DNA of 64,000 nt, from NCBI GenBank assembly GCA_016708025.1, contig JADJGQ010000001.1, positions 434,001-498,000 on the forward strand, written 5' to 3'. Positions 49,986 through 58,090 of the stretch are shown here, in pieces. The notes under the pieces are model-generated. The model saw only the letters and a program-made list of their open reading frames with translations. It had not been told where the DNA came from and ran no database searches. This DNA is from a bacterium. GTDB lineage: Bacteria > Zixibacteria > MSB-5A5 > GN15 > FEB-12. Within the stretch, counting starts at the first letter, position 1. Each line of letters starts with the position of its first letter. The translations under genes were made by a program, and so were the position numbers.

Positions 49986-50483
49986 ATGAGATTCTGGTTG
50001 CTCGTCTTGTTTCTGTCGATGTTGGTTCTTTCGACAATGGCCGTCAGTCAATCAATGAAAGTGGTCACGCGGGCAGATGAACCCACAGATGCGGAGATAA
50101 GGGAGTTGATTCGAGCGTTGGATGATTTCAGCGCGTTTCAGAGCGTATTCGCACATCAGATTCCAAAGACGAAGAGGGCGTTTCCGGACTATCCGCAAGA
50201 ATTCTGGGACAAATACTCACATTTCATGGATTCAGATTCGGCATTCCTGGAAATAGTCGTCCCATTATATCGCCACCACTTTACGTCCAAGGAAGTGAAA
50301 GAGATCACAAAATTCTATAAGACGAAAACGGGACAGAAGCTGGTGAAGGAAATCCCATCCTTAACGCAAGAAACTTCCAAAGCAATTGTCGAGATGCAGA
50401 TGCGCAAGATGGAGGACCTGGTGCGAAGAATGGGCTTACCACCCATCGGGGCCTCTTATCGACCAGAAACCTTTGAAAAGTGA
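49986..50483 (+). CDS. DUF2059-domain exported protein
   Basis: 165 residues from ATG 49986, with GAGG 5 bases upstream; the in-frame GTG at 49980 overlaps that site. A signal peptide (FWLLVLFLSMLVLSTMAVSQ) is followed by a helical domain typical of DUF2059, with VVPLYRHHFTSKEVKEIT, KFYKTKTGQKLVKEIPSL and MQMRKMEDL. Function unknown. It interrupts a metabolic operon between buk and ptb, and its composition looks more AT-rich than its neighbours, so it may have been inserted later. Confidence 0.82.
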   Translation: MRFWLLVLFLSMLVLSTMAVSQSMKVVTRADEPTDAEIRELIRALDDFSAFQSVFAHQIPKTKRAFPDYPQEFWDKYSHFMDSDSAFLEIVVPLYRHHFTSKEVKEITKFYKTKTGQKLVKEIPSLTQETSKAIVEMQMRKMEDLVRRMGLPPIGASYRPETFEK

Positions 50484-50559
50484 TATCCCGAACGACAGTT
50501 CGTCAGAAGGACGAAGTGGAACGTGGAATCCTACCAGATAGCATAGCTGGAACCAAAAT

Positions 50560-51519
50560 ATGACCTCTGAACCAATTCATTCATCCGATGCGTTGATCGC
50601 GCGAGCGATAGAGATCGCTAAAGCAGGTCGCAAAGCACGAGTGGCGGTCGCTGCCGCGCAGGATGTCGATGTTATCGACGCCATGTCGCAATCTGAGGCC
50701 GAAGGATTTCTCGCGGGGATCCTGGTCGGTGACAAAGCGCTGATCGAACAGATGGCCACCGAACATAAGATCCCGATTGATAGACTCGAGATAATTGACG
50801 AAAAAAACGTCACCAAGGCGGCGCATATCGCGGTGAAGCTTGCCTCCGAGGGGAAGGCGGATGCGATCATGAAGGGGTTCATGCCGACCTCGGCGGTTCT
50901 CAAAGTCGTTCTCGACAAGCAGTATGGGCTTCGCGGCACCAATACCCTCTCGCATTGCGCGGTGCTCGATATCCCAGGCTATCACAAACTGCTGAATTTC
51001 ACCGATGGCGGGATGGTGGTGAAGCCGGATGTTGAGCAGAAATTCCAGATATTGGAGAATGCGGTGCTGGTGGGTCGGGCGCTTGGACTGTCACCGGTGA
51101 AAGTGGCGCTTTCAGCGGCATCGGATAGGCTTTCCGAAAAAGTGCCGCATACGTTGTCGGATATGGATACTGTGCTTCCTATGGCGTTAGAGAAGTTGAC
51201 GGATGTGGTGGTGCAGGGGCCGCTGTCATTGGATATGGCGACCTCACGCCGTGCGGTCGAATACCAGAAGGTCGGTGGGATAGTGGCGGGGGATGCAGAT
51301 ATTTATCTGGTCGATTCGATCGAGGAGGGGAATATCGTCTCCAAAGCGTTGATTCAGTTTGCCGATGCGATCTTCGCGGGGGTGATTGTCGGGGCCAAGG
51401 TACCGGTGTCACTGGTCTCGCGCACTGATACGGTGAAAAACAAGAAAGCATCGCTGGCGCTGGCCTGTGTGATCGCGGACTACTACAAGCAGAACAACAT
51501 CTTTGGCGGGAGGAATTGA
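50560..51519 (+). CDS. ptb: Phosphate butyryltransferase (first copy)
   Basis: 319 residues of the phosphate acetyl/butyryltransferase family. Landmarks are GKADAIMKGFMPTSAVLKVVLD, CAVLDIPGYHKLLNFTDGGM, VVVQGPLSLDMATS and ADIYLVDSIEEGNIVSKALIQF. It turns acyl-CoA and phosphate into acyl-phosphate for Buk. The short length without extra domains fits Ptb rather than Pta. It overlaps nothing upstream but is followed 2 bases later by a paralogue. Confidence 0.9.
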   Translation: MTSEPIHSSDALIARAIEIAKAGRKARVAVAAAQDVDVIDAMSQSEAEGFLAGILVGDKALIEQMATEHKIPIDRLEIIDEKNVTKAAHIAVKLASEGKADAIMKGFMPTSAVLKVVLDKQYGLRGTNTLSHCAVLDIPGYHKLLNFTDGGMVVKPDVEQKFQILENAVLVGRALGLSPVKVALSAASDRLSEKVPHTLSDMDTVLPMALEKLTDVVVQGPLSLDMATSRRAVEYQKVGGIVAGDADIYLVDSIEEGNIVSKALIQFADAIFAGVIVGAKVPVSLVSRTDTVKNKKASLALACVIADYYKQNNIFGGRN

Positions 51520-51521
51520 CG

Positions 51522-52472
51522 ATGCTTCCCGAAGTGACCATTCCCGAAGTACACACGTACGAGCAGATATTCAGTCGTGCCCGCGAACGCGCCGGAAAGA
51601 TCAAGATCCGCGCCGCGCTGGTTACGCCGAGTGAACCGGACATGCTGCGGGCACTGGCCCGAATGGCGACCGAGAAGTTGATCGATCCGATCCTGGTCGG
51701 CGATGCGAAACTGTTCGAAGAGACCTGCAAAGAAAATGATATCGATTTTCCCGATGGGGAGTTCATCGAAGCAGCCGATCCGGTTCAGGCGGTCGCGAAA
51801 ACAGCGGAGCTGATGAACAGCGGGCGGATCAACCTGATCGTCAAGGGGCGCATCCTGACCGGCGATCTGCTAAAGTTGCTCTTTTTGCCGGAGAGCGGGT
51901 TTGTCCAGAAGGAGAGAACGGTCTCGCATATCGCAGTACTGAGGCCGGAGAAATACCCGAAACTGCTATTGGTCACGGACGGCGCAGTGAATGTCGCGCC
52001 TGATCTGAAGACAAAGCTTGCTCTGGTAGACAATCTAATCCGGGTGGCCAATGCGATTGGGATCACCACTCCGCGTATCGCGCTTTTGGCGGCGGTGGAA
52101 GTTGTGTATCTGCAGATGCCGGTGACGATGGAGGCGGCGATCATTGCCAAGATGTCGGAGCGGGGTCAGATCAAGGGGGCTTTGGTGGATGGTCCGTTGT
52201 CGTTTGATGTGTCTGTCGATATGTTTGCAGCCCACTCCAAAGGGGTGAAGACATCGCCGGTGGCAGGTCAAGCGGACGGAATGGTGGCGCCGAATCTCGA
52301 GACAGCTAATGGAATCTACAAGGGGATGGCGCTGTATGGGAATTGCCGGATGGGGGGGCTGGTGATCGGTGGTAAGCTTCCGATAGCGCTTGGTTCGCGT
52401 TCGGATAGCTGGGAAGGGAAGTTCAACTCGTTGTTATTGGGGATTTTGACCGCACCGGAACTGGCGGGGTAG
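51522..52472 (+). CDS. Phosphate butyryltransferase-family protein (second copy)
   Basis: 316 residues from ATG 51522 (GGGAGGAA upstream). The same fold as its neighbour: INLIVKGRILTGDLLKLLFL, HIAVLRPEKYPKLLLVTDGA, GALVDGPLSFDVSVDMFAAH and VAPNLETANGIYKGMALYG. The two copies are clearly diverged, so they may differ in acyl-group preference or form a mixed complex (inference). It is the last gene of the ior-buk-ptb operon. Confidence 0.88.
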   Translation: MLPEVTIPEVHTYEQIFSRARERAGKIKIRAALVTPSEPDMLRALARMATEKLIDPILVGDAKLFEETCKENDIDFPDGEFIEAADPVQAVAKTAELMNSGRINLIVKGRILTGDLLKLLFLPESGFVQKERTVSHIAVLRPEKYPKLLLVTDGAVNVAPDLKTKLALVDNLIRVANAIGITTPRIALLAAVEVVYLQMPVTMEAAIIAKMSERGQIKGALVDGPLSFDVSVDMFAAHSKGVKTSPVAGQADGMVAPNLETANGIYKGMALYGNCRMGGLVIGGKLPIALGSRSDSWEGKFNSLLLGILTAPELAG

Positions 52473-52490
52473 CGGGTTAGAATTCAATAA

Positions 52491-52538
52491 ATCCCAGGTT
52501 CCGCATCGGTCCAAGTCCGGTCAAGGAACCTATGGGAT
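52491..52538. repeat. Inverted repeat after the ptb genes
   Basis: ATCCCAGGTTCC (52491-52502) pairs with GGAACCTATGGGAT (52525-52538), 12 bp with one bulged A, around a 22-base loop. No T-tract follows, so it may be a weak terminator, an mRNA-stabilising hairpin or a protein site. Confidence 0.45.
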
Positions 52539-52564
52539 GCTCAGAAAGCGGTCCGGCTCTTTAC

Positions 52565-52593
52565 TTGACGGGACTGCTCAACTCCATTATTAT
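52565..52593 (+). promoter_or_regulatory. Promoter of the manC operon
   Basis: TTGACG (52565-52570), exact 17-base spacer, TATTAT (52588-52593), 35 bases before the GTG start. Confidence 0.65.
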
Positions 52594-52628
52594 CAGCTAA
52601 TTAGGCAATCTCAAATGAGAGGATCGCA

Positions 52629-53708
52629 GTGATTCATGGTGTAATTATGGCCGGTGGTAAAGGGGAGCGGTTTTGGCCGCTGTCTCGCGCCAAACGACCC
52701 AAGCAGTTTCTGAAGTTGACCTCCGACAAGACAATGCTGGAGGAGACTATCGACCGGATCAAGCCGCTTATCCCGTTTGAGAATATCCGGATAGTGGCGG
52801 GCGAGTCGATGACCGAGCATATCATGACATCGCTCCCCGGAGTCACGAAACAGAACGTCCTGACCGAGCCGTTTGGCCGTGACACCTGCCTGGCGATCGG
52901 TTTTGCGGCGATCCATTTGGTTCAAGAGGATCCGGAAGCGGTCATGGTGGTTCTCTCGGCGGATCATCTGATTCGTCCACCGGAGAAGCTGGTGCAGATA
53001 CTGAGGGATGGAGCCGCCCTGGCGACTCGTGAGGAGAGGTTGATCACGATTGGTATCACCCCGACTCGTCCTGAGACGGCGTATGGGTATATCAAACTGG
53101 GCGAGCCATTCGTCAAAACAGGGGAAACGACCATCTTTGCGGTTTCCCAGTTTGCGGAGAAGCCGAAAGCGGCAGTTGCGCAGGAGTATTATTTCAGCCG
53201 CCAGTACCTCTGGAATAGCGGGATGTTTATCTGGTCGGCCAAGGCAATTCTGAATGCGATCGCAACCTGTCTTCCCGATGCACACCGCCAGTTGATAGAA
53301 TACAGTAAAGCAATCGGGACCCCGAACGAATTGAACGCTCGAAAGGTCCTATATGACAGTGCCTCGGCAATATCCATCGACTATGCCGTGCTGGAGAAAG
53401 CGAGCAATGTGCTGGTGATGAAAGGGGACATTATCTGGGATGATGTCGGGAGTTGGAATTCGCTCGAACGGTATAAGGATCGTGATTCGGAAAACAATGT
53501 CCTGATCGGGGACAGCGTGGTACTGGAGACATTCGAGACGACGGTTTATAACGATGCAGAAGGGATAATCGCCTGTATCGGGCTGTCAGATCTGGTGGTG
53601 GTCCGTTCTGAGAATATCACATTGGTTGCACACAAAACCAAAGCAAGCCAGGTAAAAGAGCTGTTGGCGGTGCTGGGTAAACGGAATGAGTGGAAGAAGT
53701 ATCTATAA
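52629..53708 (+). CDS. manC: Mannose-1-phosphate guanylyltransferase
   Basis: 359 residues from GTG 52629 (GAGAGGA upstream). The nucleotidyltransferase signature is IMAGGKGERFWPLSRAKRPKQF, cut here as GGKGERFWPLSR and KRPKQF; further LTEPFGRDTCLAIGFAA, VVLSADHLIRPPE, FAEKPK and YLWNSGMFIW. The length fits the short form without a phosphomannose isomerase domain. It makes GDP-mannose for surface polysaccharides and glycosylation. It leads a five-gene run; the next start lies inside its 3' end. Confidence 0.93.
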   Translation: MIHGVIMAGGKGERFWPLSRAKRPKQFLKLTSDKTMLEETIDRIKPLIPFENIRIVAGESMTEHIMTSLPGVTKQNVLTEPFGRDTCLAIGFAAIHLVQEDPEAVMVVLSADHLIRPPEKLVQILRDGAALATREERLITIGITPTRPETAYGYIKLGEPFVKTGETTIFAVSQFAEKPKAAVAQEYYFSRQYLWNSGMFIWSAKAILNAIATCLPDAHRQLIEYSKAIGTPNELNARKVLYDSASAISIDYAVLEKASNVLVMKGDIIWDDVGSWNSLERYKDRDSENNVLIGDSVVLETFETTVYNDAEGIIACIGLSDLVVVRSENITLVAHKTKASQVKELLAVLGKRNEWKKYL

Positions 53709-54270
53709 GCTGCCTTTCCTGGCATTAGTCCTGTTACTGTTGCTTGGTTGTATGGATGAACAACCGGTAGCAGGCGAGGAGCGTCCCGCTCAACCGGTCG
53801 TCCAGAAATCGACAAAGGCGAAAGCGGAGAGTGGCCCGAATCCGTTGTCGCTGGCGCAGGATACGATCCCGATCAGTCGCCAGATGGCGGGCAAAAAGAG
53901 CCATGGCGCCACTCGGCTGGTAGCCCCAACCAAGATATATGCGAGTGGAGATGAACTTGGAGCCGATACTCTGGCGGCGCAGGTATTTCGTGTGCAGTTA
54001 GGGATGATAGATACGTATTCCGATGCTCGTCGTGCGCTGGCGGTGGCGCTGGAGATTTTCGACCAGCCGGTAAGTCTGGATTATGAGGTTCCGTACTACA
54101 AACTTCGAGTCGGTGAGTTCCCGACGCGCAAGGAAGCGGAATTGTATCAGCAGCGTGCCCGGGGCGCTGGTTATGCCAATGCGTGGGTGATGGTGGCGAC
54201 GGTCACGGCCAAGCAGATCGAGCCGGTTTATCCTGCGGTCGACTCGATCAGCCCGGACAGTACTCGGTAG
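53686..54270 (+). CDS. Lipoprotein with SPOR-like domain
   Basis: 194 residues, overlapping manC by 23 bases. The N-terminus has a lipobox (LLLLLGC, Cys22). A low-complexity linker is followed by a SPOR-type domain from about residue 100 (VFRVQLGMIDTYSDARRALA, YYKLRVGEFPTRKEAELYQQ, AGYANAWVM), which in other bacteria binds denuded peptidoglycan. It should tether the envelope to the cell wall or septum. Its stop is followed 5 bases later by the Sua5 gene. Confidence 0.83.
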   Translation: MSGRSIYKLPFLALVLLLLLGCMDEQPVAGEERPAQPVVQKSTKAKAESGPNPLSLAQDTIPISRQMAGKKSHGATRLVAPTKIYASGDELGADTLAAQVFRVQLGMIDTYSDARRALAVALEIFDQPVSLDYEVPYYKLRVGEFPTRKEAELYQQRARGAGYANAWVMVATVTAKQIEPVYPAVDSISPDSTR

Positions 54271-54275
54271 GTGAC

Positions 54276-54920
54276 ATGGCGCAGGTTTGCATCGAGAAGA
54301 TCTCGCCTGATTCCCCAGACATAGTTTTGCTTCGAGAAGCGGCCAGAATTCTGTCATCCGGCGGATTGGTGGTAGCGCCGACCGAGACACGGTACGGGCT
54401 GTTGGCTCGCGGGGAGAGCAAAGAGGCACTGGCCTGGTTGTTCGAGGCAAAGGGAAGACCGGAAGCGATGCCGACCTCGCTGTTTGTGCGGAACAGGAGC
54501 GAGATTGAGCGGTTTGGTGAGGTGACGCGGTTGGCTTCCCGGGTGATAGAGAGTTTTCTACCGGGTCCGCTCACATTGGTGATCAGGGCCAAAGGGGTGT
54601 GGGAGCCGCAAATTGTTGTGAATGAACGAATAGGACTCCGCTGGTCGTCTTCGAGTATAATAGCCGGGTTGTTAAATGAAACGGAATTCCCAATAACCGC
54701 AACCTCGGCAAATATCAGCGGGCGAGCCGATGCGGAGTCCATTACAGAGATTGCCTCGGCATTCGGGGAGAAGGTGAATCTTTACCTTGACGCCGGGCCG
54801 CTCAATGGGATAACATCGACAGTGGTTGACTGCACCGGGGAGGTACCGGCGATCCTCCGGGAAGGGGCGATCAGCAGTGAAAGATTACTTACAAGCGTGA
54901 AAGATATGCTACCGAAATGA
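54276..54920 (+). CDS. Threonylcarbamoyl-AMP synthase (Sua5/YrdC/YciO family)
   Basis: 214 residues from ATG 54276; AGGTG lies just upstream. Family motifs are GGLVVAPTETRYGLLARG, KGRPEAMPTSLFVRN, FLPGPLTLVIRA and ATSANISGRAD. It makes threonylcarbamoyl-AMP for the t6A37 modification of tRNA. The C-terminal Sua5 domain is absent, so it is the short YrdC form. It overlaps the phosphatase gene by 4 bases; the same pair occurs in Bacillus (ywlC and ywlE). Confidence 0.9.
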   Translation: MAQVCIEKISPDSPDIVLLREAARILSSGGLVVAPTETRYGLLARGESKEALAWLFEAKGRPEAMPTSLFVRNRSEIERFGEVTRLASRVIESFLPGPLTLVIRAKGVWEPQIVVNERIGLRWSSSSIIAGLLNETEFPITATSANISGRADAESITEIASAFGEKVNLYLDAGPLNGITSTVVDCTGEVPAILREGAISSERLLTSVKDMLPK

Positions 54921-55408
54921 ACGATCTATTTACCATACTCTTTGTTTGCACGGGCAATACGTGTCGATCGCCTATGGCCGAGGCCGCAATGCGCATGTTG
55001 CTGGAAAAGAGGCGGCCCGGCAAGATTCGGGTCGTATCGGCTGGGACCGGCGCGGCCAGTGGTTTTCCGGCCACAATGTACGCCAATGAGGCAGTCAAAA
55101 TTTGGTCATGTGACCTTTCCAAACATAAGTCGCGGCAGTTGACTCGTGGGCTGATCGAAGAGGCCGACTTGATCTTTGGGATGACACCGGATCATGTCAA
55201 GGAAGTGCTTCGGATGACCCCATCGGCATCCGAGCGGACCTTTCTGCTGAAGAATTTCCCGACCAATGGGACCAAAGGGGAGCCGGTCGAGGACCCGATC
55301 GGGCAGACCCTCGAACGATACAACGAAACATTTCTTGAGATCGGCGAGTATTTGGGCAAACATCTGGAAGAGATTGTAAAACGGATAGATGAAAAAATAC
55401 CTGCCTAA
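54917..55408 (+). CDS. Low-molecular-weight protein phosphatase, likely arginine phosphatase
   Basis: 163 residues. The P-loop is FVCTGNTCRSPMAE with catalytic Cys11 and Arg17, and the general-acid Asp is in VEDPIG. The fourth residue after the Cys is Thr15, as in B. subtilis YwlE, where this Thr is known to favour phosphoarginine; tyrosine phosphatases usually have Ile. I therefore infer protein-arginine phosphatase activity, with tyrosine phosphatase as the alternative. The Sua5-phosphatase order matches ywlC-ywlE. No McsB kinase is visible in the window. Confidence 0.88.
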   Translation: MNDLFTILFVCTGNTCRSPMAEAAMRMLLEKRRPGKIRVVSAGTGAASGFPATMYANEAVKIWSCDLSKHKSRQLTRGLIEEADLIFGMTPDHVKEVLRMTPSASERTFLLKNFPTNGTKGEPVEDPIGQTLERYNETFLEIGEYLGKHLEEIVKRIDEKIPA

Positions 55409-56234
55409 AGGTCGCCGTGCCGTTTCCCGAACCATGGTCCTGCTCTCGTTTGCGGGGATGGTGGCGGTTGCGACCTATTTCCTGACAGCCTCAGTCGGCA
55501 GCGCGGATGCCTCGACGACCGACGCCGACAGCCTCAATACCACCGATCGATTCGTTGACAATGTTGCTTTTGGGATCGGGGAGAAGCTGTCATTTGACGT
55601 CAATTACGGGTTCATCAACGCCGGGACCGCCAGTATGGAAGTGGTCAAGATGATCGAGTACAAAGGGCGGCAGGCATACCAGATCCAGACGCGGGCCTTG
55701 TCCAATTCTTTCTTCTCGAGTATTTACCGGGTGGAAGATGAGGTTGAGTCGATAATTGACGCTGACGCGCTGTTCAGTTGGTTCTTCCAGAAGAAGCTTC
55801 GCGAGGGGAATTACCGAGCTGATAAGTCGTACGAGTTCGATCAGACGGGCCATGTGGTCTACTACGAAAAGGATACACTCCCGATCGCCCCGTTTGCGCA
55901 GGACGCGCTGTCGGCACTGTACTATGTCCGGACGCAGAATCTGGAGGTAGGGAAATCGGTTTGGGTCGATAGTTTTGTGGACGGCAAAAGCTACAAGATG
56001 GAAGTCAAGGTACTTCGCAAGGAGACGATCAAGGTCGAGGCGGGGAGTTTTGATTGCATTGTGGTGGAGCCATTGACCCAAACGGTCGGGGTGTTCAAGA
56101 ATGAGGGGAGGTTAACTGTCTGGATGACAGACGATCGCCTCAAAATGCCGGTTCTGATGAAATCCAAAGTCCTGGTGGGTTCCATTTCTGCTGAACTGAC
56201 TGATTTCATACTGGGTGAAATTCGGGAATTCTAG
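55389..56234 (+). CDS. DUF3108-family envelope protein
   Basis: 281 residues, overlapping the phosphatase gene by 20 bases. A signal peptide or membrane anchor (VLLSFAGMVAVATYFLTASV) is followed by a beta-rich DUF3108 domain: GEKLSFDVNYGFINAGTASM, FSSIYRVEDEVESIID, NYRADKSYEFDQTGHV and a C-terminal LTVWMTDDRLKMPVLMKSKV. These proteins are periplasmic, lipocalin-like and of unknown function, often near envelope genes. It closes the manC operon. Confidence 0.85.
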   Translation: MKKYLPKGRRAVSRTMVLLSFAGMVAVATYFLTASVGSADASTTDADSLNTTDRFVDNVAFGIGEKLSFDVNYGFINAGTASMEVVKMIEYKGRQAYQIQTRALSNSFFSSIYRVEDEVESIIDADALFSWFFQKKLREGNYRADKSYEFDQTGHVVYYEKDTLPIAPFAQDALSALYYVRTQNLEVGKSVWVDSFVDGKSYKMEVKVLRKETIKVEAGSFDCIVVEPLTQTVGVFKNEGRLTVWMTDDRLKMPVLMKSKVLVGSISAELTDFILGEIREF

Positions 56235-56544
56235 GTTTCAGCACGGTTGGTTTCGTTCGAAAGCTCTCTTCCGCTCCCACTCTTATCTCATTGACTTGGC
56301 ATCGTTTGTCGGGCATATTGGCGCGGCGGACAAATGCCTGGAAAACTGTCTATTGGCAGTCCGAGAGGGTGGCGCGAGTGCGTTGTAATATCCTGTCGGA
56401 TAACCGCTTATGTCGATGTGTTTGGATCGCCGGTTTGGTTGCTGATTGTTCGGGCGCTGGCGGTTCGACCTACCTAAGAATTCTTGACCGTGAGGGGCCC
56501 GGGCGGTTGCCGACCTCCGGCGATATCTGTGCGAGGCTGTTGCA
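56235..56544. other. 310-base region: promoter and long leader before ftcD
   Basis: After the DUF3108 stop lies a promoter at 56291 and then about 220 transcribed bases with no convincing reading frame. It is GC-rich, with several short self-complementary stretches. I tried tRNA, tmRNA, SRP, RNase P and common riboswitch landmarks by eye and found none. Confidence 0.5.
56291..56319 (+). promoter_or_regulatory. Promoter of the ftcD-to-receptor operon
   Basis: TTGACT (56291-56296), exact 17-base spacer, CATATT (56314-56319), followed by GGCGCGGCGG. Confidence 0.6.
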
Positions 56545-58086
56545 ATGGCGAAATTGATCGAGTGTGTCCCCAATTTTTCAGAGGGGAGACGCCCCGAAGT
56601 AATCAAAGCGATCTGCGATGCGATCACTTCCGTGCCTGGTGTTACACTCCTTGATTCTGAGATGGACGGCGACCACAACCGGGCGGTGGTGACGTTTGTC
56701 TGTCATCCCGACCAGGTTGTCGAAGCCGCGTTCCAGGGGTATGCCAAGGCGGCTGAGTTGATCGATATGACAACTCACCATGGAGAGCACCCGAGGATGG
56801 GGGCCTGCGATGTCTGTCCATTCATTCCGCTTTCGGATGTCTCCATTGAAGATGCGATCGAACTCGCCAATAAACTTGGCAAGCGGGTCGGCGAAGAGCT
56901 GAAGATACCGGTCTATCTTTATGAAGATGCAGCCACCAGCACGAAGCGGAAGAATCTGGCGAATATCCGGATCGGTGAGTACGAAGGGATCCGTGACTCC
57001 ATAGAGACCGATGATACGCGTACTCCGGACTATGGGCCGCGGAAAATGAATCTGCGATCCGGTTCTACCGCGATCGGTGTTCGCTTTCCGCTGGTCGCCT
57101 TTAATGTCTATCTGGGGACAAACAACAAAGAGATCGCCGATAAGATCGCGGATGCTGTCAGATCGCTGACCGGGGGGTATCGATTTGTTAAGGCGCTTGG
57201 ATTCAATATCAAAGAGCGAAACCAGGTTCAGATATCGATGAACCTGGTGAACTATACCAAGACACCGATCTTCCGCGTCTTTGAGACGATCAAGGCCGAG
57301 GCGGACCGGTATGGTGTGCCGGTGACTTCATCCGAAGTGATCGGGCTGGTGCCAAATGATGCGCTGGTTGCGGTTTCGGACTATTACCTGCGATTGGAGA
57401 AGTTCAGCAAAAATCAGATCCTCGAGGAGAAATTGAAGATGGCGGGGCCATCTGGCGTATCGGGAACTGCGACTGAACCGGTCGAGAGTTTTTATGACCA
57501 GGTGGCATCATCATCTCCTGCGCCTGGAGGTGGCTCGGTTTCGGCGGCACTTGGTTCGTTGGCCGCCTGTCTGGCGGCGATGGTTTGCCGTTTGACGGTA
57601 GGAAAAAAGAAATACGAAACGGTCAAAGCGGAGTTGACCGAAGTCCGCGATCAGGCGGATCTGCTGAGGAAGGAACTTGAGCAGTTGGTTGAAACCGACA
57701 AAGAAGCATTCAATTCGGTCATGGATGCATTTAAGCTGCCAAAGAGCACAGATGAACAGATAGCCGCTCGGGATAAGGCGATACAGGCAGCGACAGTGAC
57801 AGCGACCACCGTGCCGCTCACGGTGATGAAAAAGTCGGTTCAGGCACTTGAGTTTGCTCTCGTGGTGGCAGAGAAGGGGAATGAAAACTCGATCTCTGAT
57901 GCCGGTGTGGCAGGTCTGGCAGGACAGGCCGCGCTGAGAGGGGCATCGTACAATGTCCGGATCAACCTGAAGAACCTGTCCGATCAGACCTTTGTGACCA
58001 GGACCCGTGAAGAGATGACCAGTTTACGTCAGCGAGGGGATGATCTGGCGGCCCGGATCGCCACAGTGGTTGAGGGCAAACTGTAG
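56545..58086 (+). CDS. ftcD: Bifunctional glutamate formimidoyltransferase / formimidoyltetrahydrofolate cyclodeaminase
   Basis: 513 residues, a natural fusion. The N-terminal transferase (to about residue 300) shows KLIECVPNFSEGRRPEVI, HHGEHPRMGACDVCPFIP and RKMNLRSGSTAIGVR; after a linker the all-helical cyclodeaminase starts at SFYDQVASSSPAPGGGSVSA, with KKYETVKAELTEVR and DAGVAGLAGQAALRGA. It moves the formimino group of formiminoglutamate to tetrahydrofolate and releases ammonia, in histidine breakdown. No other hut gene is in the window. GAGG lies 8 bases before the ATG. Confidence 0.95.
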   Translation: MAKLIECVPNFSEGRRPEVIKAICDAITSVPGVTLLDSEMDGDHNRAVVTFVCHPDQVVEAAFQGYAKAAELIDMTTHHGEHPRMGACDVCPFIPLSDVSIEDAIELANKLGKRVGEELKIPVYLYEDAATSTKRKNLANIRIGEYEGIRDSIETDDTRTPDYGPRKMNLRSGSTAIGVRFPLVAFNVYLGTNNKEIADKIADAVRSLTGGYRFVKALGFNIKERNQVQISMNLVNYTKTPIFRVFETIKAEADRYGVPVTSSEVIGLVPNDALVAVSDYYLRLEKFSKNQILEEKLKMAGPSGVSGTATEPVESFYDQVASSSPAPGGGSVSAALGSLAACLAAMVCRLTVGKKKYETVKAELTEVRDQADLLRKELEQLVETDKEAFNSVMDAFKLPKSTDEQIAARDKAIQAATVTATTVPLTVMKKSVQALEFALVVAEKGNENSISDAGVAGLAGQAALRGASYNVRINLKNLSDQTFVTRTREEMTSLRQRGDDLAARIATVVEGKL

Positions 58087-58090
58087 CCAG

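Noticed and set aside
56455..56475. tRNA T-arm-like GGTTCGACC
   Set aside because: No acceptor, D or anticodon stem fits around it on either strand.
56291..56557. 88-codon frame before ftcD
   Set aside because: It begins within the promoter, overlaps the ftcD start in another frame and reads unlike a protein (many Arg, Cys and Trp).
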